Position numbers and translations under genes: made by a program
Source: a virus
Length of the DNA: 52,053 bases
Direction: 5' to 3' (one strand)
IMG/VR virus record: IMGVR_UViG_3300006903_000015
Coordinates: 1-52,053 of that record
In this document: positions 31,600 through 39,374 of the stretch, piece by piece
Layout: the number at the start of each line of letters is the position of its first letter
Position numbering within the stretch: the stretch's first letter is position 1
Notes under the pieces: model-generated
Told to the model about the DNA's origin: nothing
The model's database searches: none
Seen by the model: the letters and a program-made list of their open reading frames with translations, nothing else

Positions 31600-31817
31600 A
31601 GGGTCTCAAGGGAGCTACGGTCGAAGTCGTGGGTGGGCACACCGAGCTCGAGCTCTTGCGCGAGATCGTGGCGGCGCTGCCGCACTGTTCGATGTGCGAA
31701 CAGCTGGCCACGTGGATCGACAAGGCGGTGTACGAGCATCGGTGCGACTGGCACGCGCCCGACGAGTATCGGCGTGAGCTTCAGTGGGCCCATGCCGTGC
31801 GAAAGGCGGGACTGTGA
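31596..31817 (+). CDS. Small Cys-containing protein, 73 aa
   Basis: CSMCEQLATW with a later HRCDWH suggests a zinc site. A helical core (ELELLREIVAALPH) precedes it. It overlaps the methyltransferase start (GTGA). No family recognised. Confidence 0.5.
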   Translation: MKGLKGATVEVVGGHTELELLREIVAALPHCSMCEQLATWIDKAVYEHRCDWHAPDEYRRELQWAHAVRKAGL

Positions 31818-33430
31818 GCACCGATGAGATCCTGGACGTTCTCGGCCGCCGGCGAAGCTGGTGTGTGGAGCACGGCGACTGCCTGGAGGTGCTGCGGGGG
31901 CTACCGGATGCGTGCATCGATTCGGTGGTGACTGATCCGCCGTACGGCATCGCGTTCATGGGCAACACGTGGGACAAGTTCCGGGGGCGCGGGCGGGGAC
32001 GGACGGAGACGGAAGTGCCGCCGGGCGCGGGCGGCGACATCGCATCGGACGCGTATGTCGAGTACGACGTGACGCTGGAAGGGAACCGCCGCTACCAGGC
32101 GTGGTGCACCGAATGGGCGAAGGAGCTCTTGCGTGTGCTGAAGCCAGGCGGCTACTTGCTTGCCACCGGCGCGCCGCGCACCTACCACCGGATGACCGCC
32201 GGGATCGAAGATGCTGGGTTCGAGATCCGGGATGCGAAGGCATGGCTTTTCGGATCTGGTTTTCCTAAATACCTGAACGTCAGCAAGGCCATCGACGATC
32301 ACCTGTTCGGCAAATGGCTGGAGCTGAACCCTGAAGCTGACGGCTGGTGGAAGGCTTCTGCCGTTCTCACGCGCTGGGTGAAACAGATCCCCGTGGGCGA
32401 ACGGGATCCGGTGTGGAAGAAGCGGATCAAGCAGGCCCGGGAGATGGTCAAGGCGGCGTGGGGCAAGAAGCGGGAAGTGATCCACCGCTACGCCGCCGGC
32501 GGCAATGCCGCGATCTCGATCGAGGAAAAGGGCGGCACGTACGTGGTCGGGGCCGATAGCAAAGGGGCTGAGGCGATCGAGCTCACGGTGACCCGGGGCG
32601 CGACGAAAGAAGCGCGGGCGTGGGATGGGTGGACCACGGCGCTGAAGCCGGGGTTCGAGCCGATTGTCGTGGCGCGAAAGCCCCTGGAAGGAACCGTGGC
32701 CGAGAACGTGCTGAAGCATGGGACGGGCGCGATGAACATCGACGCCTGCCGGGTGCGGACCGACTGGAACGAACCGGACAGGCCAGCATCGTGGCGGAAA
32801 AGCGGGCATAGCCGAAAACCGGAGGCGGAGAAGCTCGCGGCGCCGCCGGGCGATGGGATCGACTGCCATCCGGGCGGACGCTACCCGCCGAATGTGCTCT
32901 TTGCGCACACCCCCGGTTGCGTGAACGAGTGCTCCGACGATTGCCCGGTGAAACTTCTAGAAGATCTGGGCGGCGAGCTCGGCAGGTTCTTCCCACAGTT
33001 CGATTGGGATCAGGATCCCGGCGACCCGTTTCTCTACACGCCGAAGGCCTCGCGGGCCGAACGGGAAGCGGGATGCGATGGGATTTCGTCACGGGCTGGA
33101 TCGAAGGCGGTGAGGCGGGAAGCTGGTTCGGACGGCGTGAATAACCCGCGAGCGGGCGCGGGAAGAACGGCCGGCGCCGTGCGCAATGCACACCCGAACG
33201 TGAAGCCTGATGCGCTCGAGCGCTGGCGGGTGCGGCTCGTCACGCCGCCGGGCGGCGTCGTTCTCGATCCTTTCTGCGGGAGTGGCTCGGTAGGGAGGGC
33301 GGCCTGGGCGGAGGGATTTCGATTCGTGGGGATTGAAAAGCAGGACACCGAGGACGAGCCGTTCGTGAGCATTGCGCGTGCGCGCATCGCGTTCGTCGCC
33401 AAGTCGGGGCGGCAGCTCAGCCTGTTTTAG
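31814..33430 (+). CDS. Orphan DNA methyltransferase (DPPY type, N4-C/N6-A), 538 aa
   Basis: GTG 31814 overlaps the upstream stop. DPPYGIAFMG at residues 41-50 is motif IV of amino-methyltransferases. RVLKPGGYLLATGAPRTYHRM follows, and motif I lies near the C terminus (VLDPFCGSGSVGRAA), so the order is the beta type. A long middle region with NIDACRVRTDW is the likely target-recognition part. No cognate restriction enzyme is seen, as is usual for phage enzymes that mask the DNA from host restriction. The base (A or C) cannot be decided by eye. Confidence 0.85.
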   Translation: MSTDEILDVLGRRRSWCVEHGDCLEVLRGLPDACIDSVVTDPPYGIAFMGNTWDKFRGRGRGRTETEVPPGAGGDIASDAYVEYDVTLEGNRRYQAWCTEWAKELLRVLKPGGYLLATGAPRTYHRMTAGIEDAGFEIRDAKAWLFGSGFPKYLNVSKAIDDHLFGKWLELNPEADGWWKASAVLTRWVKQIPVGERDPVWKKRIKQAREMVKAAWGKKREVIHRYAAGGNAAISIEEKGGTYVVGADSKGAEAIELTVTRGATKEARAWDGWTTALKPGFEPIVVARKPLEGTVAENVLKHGTGAMNIDACRVRTDWNEPDRPASWRKSGHSRKPEAEKLAAPPGDGIDCHPGGRYPPNVLFAHTPGCVNECSDDCPVKLLEDLGGELGRFFPQFDWDQDPGDPFLYTPKASRAEREAGCDGISSRAGSKAVRREAGSDGVNNPRAGAGRTAGAVRNAHPNVKPDALERWRVRLVTPPGGVVLDPFCGSGSVGRAAWAEGFRFVGIEKQDTEDEPFVSIARARIAFVAKSGRQLSLF

Positions 33431-33443
33431 GAGAACCGGAACC

Positions 33444-33941
33444 ATGATGTCGGATGACGAGGGCAATCGCGCGCTCGCGGAACGGAAGCGGAGCTCGGAC
33501 GAGCTCGAGACCTGGAAGAGAAAGTACATGCAGCTTTTCATGGCTGCGTTTCCGGAAGAGATTCTCGAGGGTCCGGGATCCGATCGCATCCTTCGCGATG
33601 CGGACAAGTGGCACGAGATCGTCGTCGGCCATGCCGTCGGGCTCAACAAAGAAGTCGCCGACCTGAAGCGCGCGCTAGCCGCCGAACGCGCCGAAACCGT
33701 GCGGCTCAAGGGTCTGCTCGACCGGGACCAAACCGGGCTCGCAGCGGCGCTCGCCGAGATCCACCGCATCGCCGTGAGCTACTCGTGGGTGACCGAGGGG
33801 CGCGGGCCCTACGCCTGGGACGATGACGAATATCGGGCCGAGATGGGAAGACTCATCGCCCAAATCCGTACCATCACGATGAATGAACTCCGCGAATCGG
33901 GCCGGCGCGCCCACGCTGCATTTCACCCGAAGGAAGGCTAG
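33444..33941 (+). CDS. Hypothetical coiled-coil protein, 165 aa
   Basis: Start ATG 33444 with AGGAG 10 bases before; the next ATG is also possible. Helical with heptads (EVADLKRALAAERAETVRLKGLLDRD) and a short Trp/Tyr-rich region. No family recognised. Confidence 0.6.
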   Translation: MMSDDEGNRALAERKRSSDELETWKRKYMQLFMAAFPEEILEGPGSDRILRDADKWHEIVVGHAVGLNKEVADLKRALAAERAETVRLKGLLDRDQTGLAAALAEIHRIAVSYSWVTEGRGPYAWDDDEYRAEMGRLIAQIRTITMNELRESGRRAHAAFHPKEG

Positions 33942-33944
33942 TCG

Positions 33945-34283
33945 ATGACTGATGCAGCAACCGAGCTCGAAGCTATCCGCGTCCAACTGGCCGAGCTCGC
34001 TGCGATCCGTCCGGTCCGCCTATGCACGAAATGCTTCTGGGAAGGGTTTGACGCTGCGTGCCCGGAGTGCGGCGGGGATACCTACATCAAATGCACCGAC
34101 CCGGTCAAATCGATCCGGGAAACGATCGTCTGGCTCTGGGAAGACCTCGACAACGTGAGCAGCGTCCTTGAATTCGAGCGCGACCGGATCATCACGGTTG
34201 TCCAAGATGCCGTTGAGCGCGCGATCCGAAAAGCAATACCCATCACTGACGAAAAGGAAGACGACGATGATACCGATGAATGA
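33945..34283 (+). CDS. Small zinc-ribbon protein, 112 aa
   Basis: CTKCFWEGFDAACPECGG is a C2-C2 ribbon after a helical start, followed by an acidic helical part ending DEKEDDDDTDE. The gene overlaps the next one by 17 bases. No family recognised. Confidence 0.6.
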   Translation: MTDAATELEAIRVQLAELAAIRPVRLCTKCFWEGFDAACPECGGDTYIKCTDPVKSIRETIVWLWEDLDNVSSVLEFERDRIITVVQDAVERAIRKAIPITDEKEDDDDTDE

Positions 34284-34575
34284 AGCTGAGCTCGATGCGC
34301 TCATTGAAGAATCGAGCGTTATGCTCCAAAAGCTCGTTTACGAGCTTGAGACCATCCGCGCTACCGTGGGCCTTCCGAAGGACACGCCAGTCGAGTACGT
34401 GGCCGCGCGGGTCAAAGAGGTCATGGACGAGCGGACCGGCTGGAAAGCGCGTTCGACGGATTACGAGGAGCGCTGGGCGAAGCTCTGCGATCTTCTCAAC
34501 GTGTCGTACGCGGCCGACGCGGAGACGTTGTTCGGCGACGTGATGGAGCTACTCGAGCGCCCCCATAACCCATGA
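34267..34575 (+). CDS. Hypothetical helical protein, 102 aa
   Basis: ATG 34267 overlaps the previous gene by 17 bases and has GGAAG upstream. The protein is helical and acidic (ELDALIEESSVMLQKLVYELETI, AETLFGDVMELLERPH). No family recognised. Confidence 0.55.
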   Translation: MIPMNEAELDALIEESSVMLQKLVYELETIRATVGLPKDTPVEYVAARVKEVMDERTGWKARSTDYEERWAKLCDLLNVSYAADAETLFGDVMELLERPHNP

Positions 34576-35183
34576 TCGATTTCGACGACCTCGCCGAGAA
34601 AGAGCGGGCGGCGACGCCGGCACCGTGGACGTGGGACCCTGAATACCACGGGGACATCGAACACCGCGGTGCCGGTGTGCTGAGGATTCAGCATCACGGG
34701 TGCGTGCACACGGTTCTCCGGCACAACCAGACCTACAGCCACAACGATGCCGCCTTCTTGATTGCCATCCGTAACAACGCGCGCGAGCTCATCGAGGCGG
34801 CGCGGTCGGCGACCCAGGGCGCTGCGCCGGACGAATGGACCGTCGGCAACGCCATCCAGATCGGGCTCATGGCGTTCGAGACGAAAACACTCTTCAGTGC
34901 GCGCGGCGCCGTGCCCATGCTCGAACAGAACTGCATCCATCTTCAGCGGCGCGTGATGCACCTCACCAATGCGCTCCAAGAGGCAAACGCGGCGCGCGAC
35001 GCCCTGCTCAATTCGACCCTGCGCGCGCAGTCGATGATCGGCAAAGCGTGCATGATCGTCAACGACAGCTGGAACGACGAGGAAATCGAGCTCATCACCG
35101 GCGCCTTCAACGAACTCGATGCAGCCCGCGAGAACGAGCTCAAGGTCGCCGTCGAGGCCATCCCCAAGGAGAATCCGAAGTGA
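34572..35183 (+). CDS. Phage early-type hypothetical protein, 203 aa
   Basis: The start has the ERAATPAPWTWDPEYHGD phage pattern and continues to HNDAAFLIAIRNNARELIEAARS, as in many short phage genes of unknown role (Ead/Ea22-like style). The C-terminal half is helical. It ends in an overlap with the clamp gene (GTGA). Confidence 0.65.
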   Translation: MIDFDDLAEKERAATPAPWTWDPEYHGDIEHRGAGVLRIQHHGCVHTVLRHNQTYSHNDAAFLIAIRNNARELIEAARSATQGAAPDEWTVGNAIQIGLMAFETKTLFSARGAVPMLEQNCIHLQRRVMHLTNALQEANAARDALLNSTLRAQSMIGKACMIVNDSWNDEEIELITGAFNELDAARENELKVAVEAIPKENPK

Positions 35184-36271
35184 AATTCACGATCCAACAG
35201 AAAGCGCTCGAAGAGGCGCTCGCTGTCACCATCTTGGCGACCGAAGCGAAATCCCCGCACGACATGTACTCGCGCCTGCTCATCGACGCGCGGCCCGACG
35301 GGGAAGTGCACTTCTCGGCCACGAACACCATCCTGGCCATCCATACGGTCGCACGGGCTGAAAGCGTGGAGACGCCGGGCAAGTGGGCCGTCAGCGCAGT
35401 CAAGATCCGCGAGCTCACCGCCAACATGCCGCCGGGCGTCGTGAAGCTCGAACACACGCCGAAGGACTCCAGGATCCTCTTCTCGGCCGCAAAGCGCAAG
35501 TACACGCTGGGTGCCCTACCCGGCGCGGATTACCCGGTGATCGAGGCGCCGCCGAAGGCCGCGAAGCGCTTCACCCTGCCGCACAAGGCACTCTTGGGGC
35601 TCTTGAAGCGCGTGGGCTTTGCCATCGGTGATGACCGATCGCGGCCGGGCTGGATGGGCGTCGAGCTCTTGGGCACCGCCGCGTCGATCACTGCTGTGGC
35701 CGCGCGCGGGGCCATGCTGGCGACCGCTTCGATCAAGGCCGAAGCCGGTGGCGTCCGCATGTTCGTGCCGGCGCCCGCCATCCCAGCGCTCCGCATGCTC
35801 GGCGGCGCTGACGTCGCGCTCGTCGCCACCGACCACTGGATCTTCGCCGAGTCGGGAAAAACTGTGGTCGCTGCCGCGCTCCCGCAAGCGCCGTTCGTTC
35901 CCTGGGAAGAAGTGCTGCGAAACGCGCCGCGGGGCCTGCAGTGCCGCGTGGACGCCGACACACTCGCCCGATCGGTCGCCGCCGTGTACGCGGCCCGAAG
36001 CGCCGAGGACGACATCGGTGTGCGACTCGAGCTCGCCAATGGCGAAATCCGGGTCTCCTTGAGCGGCAAGGACTCGACCGGCGAAGACGTCGTGCCGGTC
36101 GACGGGAACGGCTTTTTCGTGATCCGGTTGAACGCACGGCTTGTCTGCGAGATCCTGAACTCGGCCGGCGGCATCGTCCGACTGGATCACGGCGGTCCCT
36201 CTGATCCGCTGCTCTTCGACTCCGACGAAGGATTTCTGTCGATGATCTCGCCCATCGTCATGGATGGCTGA
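35180..36271 (+). CDS. dnaN: DNA polymerase III beta sliding clamp, 363 aa
   Basis: GTG 35180 overlaps the upstream stop and has AGGAG upstream. The protein reads as a three-domain clamp: MKFTIQQKALEEALAV, TYTL-type KYTLGALPGADYPV at about 110 and FTLPHKALLGLLKRVGFAIGDD at about 130. The C terminus EGFLSMISPIVMDG stands for the usual LLMPM end. The ring tethers a DNA polymerase to DNA. A phage-encoded clamp is uncommon and would replace or compete with the host clamp. Confidence 0.82.
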   Translation: MKFTIQQKALEEALAVTILATEAKSPHDMYSRLLIDARPDGEVHFSATNTILAIHTVARAESVETPGKWAVSAVKIRELTANMPPGVVKLEHTPKDSRILFSAAKRKYTLGALPGADYPVIEAPPKAAKRFTLPHKALLGLLKRVGFAIGDDRSRPGWMGVELLGTAASITAVAARGAMLATASIKAEAGGVRMFVPAPAIPALRMLGGADVALVATDHWIFAESGKTVVAAALPQAPFVPWEEVLRNAPRGLQCRVDADTLARSVAAVYAARSAEDDIGVRLELANGEIRVSLSGKDSTGEDVVPVDGNGFFVIRLNARLVCEILNSAGGIVRLDHGGPSDPLLFDSDEGFLSMISPIVMDG

Positions 36272-36677
36272 GAACGTGGCGCGACCGCAACGCAAAACAA
36301 AGCGACGGAGGGCGGCGGCAAGTCACCGCGCCTTCCCGCGGAAGCTATTGGTCGTCCAGTCGCTTCTCGAGCTCGAGAACGCGTGCCGGGAACTGCCGAC
36401 GCCCATTGCGCGCCCGCGCGCGCGGCCGCGGCTCGAGATCACGCTCGTCCCCCTGGTCGTCTTCAACTACACGGGGGACCGGCTCGGCAGCGTGATCTAT
36501 TCTCCCGAGACACTCGGATGTTTCCGCGTGCGGCTCATGTACAAGGGGCGCGAGATCCGGCTCGAGCGTACGATCTGGCCGGATGCGCACGGCAAGATCG
36601 CCGTGCCCGACACCGCAACGCTTCAGCAACTGGCTTGCCGGGCCCACGCCTTCGTGGGTACCAACGTTCCTGTTTAA
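36264..36677 (+). CDS. Hypothetical basic-start protein, 137 aa
   Basis: Basic N terminus (RPQRKTKRRRAAASHR), then a beta-rich domain (ITLVPLVVFNYTGDRLGSVIYSP, FRVRLMYKGREIRLERTIW). It overlaps the clamp gene by 8 bases. No family recognised. Confidence 0.55.
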   Translation: MAENVARPQRKTKRRRAAASHRAFPRKLLVVQSLLELENACRELPTPIARPRARPRLEITLVPLVVFNYTGDRLGSVIYSPETLGCFRVRLMYKGREIRLERTIWPDAHGKIAVPDTATLQQLACRAHAFVGTNVPV

Positions 36678-36688
36678 GGAGATTTCCA

Positions 36689-36901
36689 ATGCGCGAACGG
36701 ATCGGAACCTGGCCCTTCATTCATGCCCCCGGCGGCCCGCGCCTGTCGAACGCCGACGTGTACGGCCTCTACACGGCTTGCGGCAAGCGCTTCACGAACA
36801 CGTACGCCGCCGGCGGCGGCTGGACCGGCACGGCAACGGGCGAGTACATCGCCTCGCCGGACATGGCGACCTGCCCAGACTGCAAAAAGGAACGCACTTG
36901 A
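36689..36901 (+). CDS. Small Cys-containing protein, 70 aa
   Basis: AAGGAG is 7 bases before ATG 36689. The single-domain protein holds TACGKRF and, at the end, CPDCKKERT, a likely zinc half-site. It overlaps the next gene by 4 bases with a TTG start there. Confidence 0.6.
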   Translation: MRERIGTWPFIHAPGGPRLSNADVYGLYTACGKRFTNTYAAGGGWTGTATGEYIASPDMATCPDCKKERT

Positions 36902-37083
36902 ACCTCCCCGAATCGATCCCACCGGTGATCCATGCGCCGGGTTGCGAGGGGTGCGGCGGCGTCTACCAGTGCACGCGGTGCGGAAACATTTGCGGCTGGT
37001 GCTACGGCGCTTGGGACAACATGCCGGCGCTTTGCGACGACTGCTTCGTGTTCGTCCTCAGGGCACCGACGGCGATGGAATGA
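36898..37083 (+). CDS. Small zinc-finger protein, 61 aa
   Basis: The start is TTG 36898, overlapping the upstream stop (TTGA), with AAGGA before it. CEGCGGVYQCTRCGNICGWC and LCDDCFVF give four Cys pairs, consistent with two zinc sites. Confidence 0.6.
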   Translation: MNLPESIPPVIHAPGCEGCGGVYQCTRCGNICGWCYGAWDNMPALCDDCFVFVLRAPTAME

Positions 37084-37093
37084 CCGAGCCGGT

Positions 37094-38860
37094 CTAAGCC
37101 TCGACGCAAACCCCAGCGCCGCCACCCGTCCCGACCGTCTTGAACACCGGGATACCACCGGCGTAGAGGGTATCGGCGCCGCCGATGAGCGCTTCGCGCC
37201 CGGCGCCTAGCCCATCGTTACACGAGGGCTTGATGGCGTTGTAAACGTACATGCCTCCCGTCCGGACCACGAGCCCGTGCTGGGCGTTACCGGTGCCCCA
37301 GTAGGCGTTGATGCCGTCGGTAAGCGAAGCCTGGTAGGCGAAGGAGCCGCGCTGCACTTCGACCGCGAGGTTATTGTTCGTGCTGTCGAACGAGCAGGCG
37401 GTGCCGATCTGCAAAAAGGATCCGTTTTGGAGTTGGCAGAGCCCGCCGCCCTGGCCGAGCGTGTCGACGTCGAGCGTGAGGTTCGAGCGAGCGCCGACTT
37501 TGAGCGGGCCGTTCAGCGCCATGCACGCGTAGAGGACGGCGCCATCGTAGTGGTAGATCGCAACGTTCCGCTGCACGCCGCCGGTCTTGAAGAAGAAGCA
37601 CCCGGACTGCGTGGTCACGAAGCTCGTGACCGTGATGTACATGCTGTCGGAGGTGAGCGTGATGTCGTTACAAATGCAGCGGTTCAAAAGCGTGGCGATG
37701 CCCGAGCTCGAGATGAGCCCGATGCCGCCGAGCCCATCGAATTCGATCCGCGACATCGCGAAGGTCGAAATGATCGTGCCGGTCGTGCTTTGACCGCGCA
37801 CATCTACAATGCCGAGGTGCACCTTGGGGATGTCCCAGATCTCGTACGTATCGCCTGCCGTGGGCTCGGTGTACGTGCCCGGCAGGTGGTTGTATTCGTT
37901 TGCGCCGGTTCCGAAGCGCGAGGTACGCGCGGTGAATGCGCCGGTGGACTTGGCGATGAACGCGCTCTCGGCGCCCGTGTCGCGGAAGATCACGGCGCCC
38001 ACGTAGGGCGCGAAGCCGCCGACGAGGTTCGTGTCTTCGACTTCCTGCATCTGCTGCGTTGCGCGATTGATGCTGGTCGTGGCCGTGAACGTGCCGGAGT
38101 GCAGGACCGTCTCCTGGCCTCGGAACTTGATGAGCGCGCCATCGCCGACGATGAAGTTGATCGAAAACGGGTCCGTCGCAGGCAGATCCGTTTCGATGAT
38201 GATCGTCATGTCCTGCGGGATGATTTCGTTCCTTCCGATGCGGCGCTGCCACTCGGAGATCGTCTGAAGCGGCGCGGTCGAATCGCCGATGTTCTCGTCG
38301 TTGCCCGTGGTCGCGTTGATGTTGTACTGGGCCTGAAGCCGCCACTGTAGGCTCGAGAAGTTTCGCCGCACCCACCGATGCGTCGGCACCTGGATCGGCT
38401 GGACGACGGTGATCTGATCGGTCGCTGCAAGAAGCTCGGCACTCGGGTCGGTGTCGAGTTGAAACATGTCGTTCACCGACAAGACGATGATGATCGTGCC
38501 GTTCGTGAGAAGCGACGTGTCGACGTCAACCAGGCGCGAATCGCTCGTGAGCTCGATGGTGTCGACGGGGTTTGCGATGGCCGTCGTGCTCGTGATGTTC
38601 GACGAAATGATCCAGCGTCCCGGCTGAAGCACATGCCGCCCTACCGGGAGAATCACCTGCACGCCATCGGGGGAGGCGAGCGAGGTCTGAATCCAGCGGT
38701 AGCTCGTGTTCGAGGAGCTCACCCAGCAGAGCGCGCCGTTCGGCAGCTTGTCGACCGGTTGGCCATCGAGCGCGGCGGGATTTTGCTTCGTGGCGCCCGT
38801 TGGCACATCGCACGGCGGCAAGACCCGGTACTCAACGGCGGCGTAAAGCTGCGTCGTCAT
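37094..38860 (-). CDS. Tail-spike-like beta-helix protein, 588 aa
   Basis: Residues 1-80 form a globular start (ATKQNPAALDGQPVDKLPNG). The body is a long series of short strands (IIIVLSVNDMF, TIIIETDLPA, SSSGIATLLNRCICNDITLTSDS) with G/N-rich turns, as in pectate-lyase-type right-handed beta helices of phage spikes. A catalytic residue is not identified, so it may bind or cut host glycan. It is the only leftward gene between 30.2 and 52 kb. Confidence 0.75.
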   Translation of the reverse strand: MTTQLYAAVEYRVLPPCDVPTGATKQNPAALDGQPVDKLPNGALCWVSSSNTSYRWIQTSLASPDGVQVILPVGRHVLQPGRWIISSNITSTTAIANPVDTIELTSDSRLVDVDTSLLTNGTIIIVLSVNDMFQLDTDPSAELLAATDQITVVQPIQVPTHRWVRRNFSSLQWRLQAQYNINATTGNDENIGDSTAPLQTISEWQRRIGRNEIIPQDMTIIIETDLPATDPFSINFIVGDGALIKFRGQETVLHSGTFTATTSINRATQQMQEVEDTNLVGGFAPYVGAVIFRDTGAESAFIAKSTGAFTARTSRFGTGANEYNHLPGTYTEPTAGDTYEIWDIPKVHLGIVDVRGQSTTGTIISTFAMSRIEFDGLGGIGLISSSGIATLLNRCICNDITLTSDSMYITVTSFVTTQSGCFFFKTGGVQRNVAIYHYDGAVLYACMALNGPLKVGARSNLTLDVDTLGQGGGLCQLQNGSFLQIGTACSFDSTNNNLAVEVQRGSFAYQASLTDGINAYWGTGNAQHGLVVRTGGMYVYNAIKPSCNDGLGAGREALIGGADTLYAGGIPVFKTVGTGGGAGVCVEA

Positions 38861-38870
38861 CAAGGACCGA

Positions 38871-38898
38871 TGCTACTCGGCTCACACTCCTGGTAAAG
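38871..38898 (-). promoter_or_regulatory. Putative promoter for the tail-spike gene
   Basis: On the minus strand, TAGCAT (38871-38876) is 10 bases before the ATG at 38860, followed by CGG as at 16918. The -35 TTTACC (38893-38898) is 16 bases away. The -10 and flank are shared with 16925 and 17192, but the -35 is weak. Confidence 0.5.
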
Positions 38899-39006
38899 TT
38901 TTCAGGCCTAAACTGCCGCACCCGTCAAGCCCGCTAAGCGCCACGTTGCGATACCATCCCAATTGTTTCGATCGGTCACATGAACGTGCGTTACGTGACG
39001 AAGTTG

Positions 39007-39036
39007 TTGACGCCGAACGAATGTGCGGACTATTGC
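39007..39036 (+). promoter_or_regulatory. Rightward leaderless promoter of the RHH gene
   Basis: TTGACG (39007-39012) is 18 bases from TATTGC (39031-39036), and ATG 39043 follows after 6 bases. The same spacing rules as on the other strand apply. Confidence 0.6.
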
Positions 39037-39042
39037 TCTACG

Positions 39043-39261
39043 ATGGCAGATTCACCCGACCGTAAGCGCCGCGCAGCCAGACCGAGGGTCCTACGTGTAG
39101 AGCTCGACGACGTAGACGAGAACCTCCTGCAGGAAGCCCGAACGCTCGATCGAGCGACGATTTCCGAAGTCATTCGCCGCGCCCTTCGCGGATACACCCG
39201 GAAGCTCCGCGCTGACGCCGCAGCCGAAGCGGCCGAGCTCGGGCAGCGCCGCGCTGGCTGA
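39043..39261 (+). CDS. Ribbon-helix-helix DNA-binding protein, 72 aa
   Basis: RHH pattern: VLRVELDDVDENLLQEARTLDRATISEVIRRALRGY, with a basic N-terminal arm (RKRRAARPR) and an Ala-rich end. An upstream ATG at 38980 is in frame but lies ahead of the promoter, so ATG 39043 is used. As the first rightward gene before the replication genes it is a good candidate repressor or autoregulator for the operator at 39340. Confidence 0.75.
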   Translation: MADSPDRKRRAARPRVLRVELDDVDENLLQEARTLDRATISEVIRRALRGYTRKLRADAAAEAAELGQRRAG

Positions 39262-39339
39262 TTAGCTCGCAAACGCCTCCGAACACAATCTAACAGCGCG
39301 GGCGGCGGGGGGATTTCGTCCGCTCGCGCGGAACTGGTA

Positions 39340-39374
39340 TTTCGCTTGACATTGCGAAAACGGCTGTATTTATG
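39340..39374 (+). promoter_or_regulatory. Promoter and operator of the replication operon
   Basis: TTGACA (39346-39351) sits in the loop of a perfect inverted repeat TTTCGC-N8-GCGAAA (39340-39359), as for a repressor covering the -35. A -10 candidate TTTATG (39369-39374, spacer 17) overlaps the first ATG of the initiator, so either transcription starts after it or the real -10 is the adjacent TATTTA (39367-39372). Confidence 0.5.

Noticed and set aside
37078-37098. Terminator between the convergent genes at 37083 and 37094
   Set aside because: Only a 4-bp GACC/GGTC stem and no U tract.
37277-38350. 357-codon plus-strand frame opposite the tail spike
   Set aside because: Translation is Arg/Val/Glu-rich like other shadows; the minus frame has the beta-helix pattern and a promoter.
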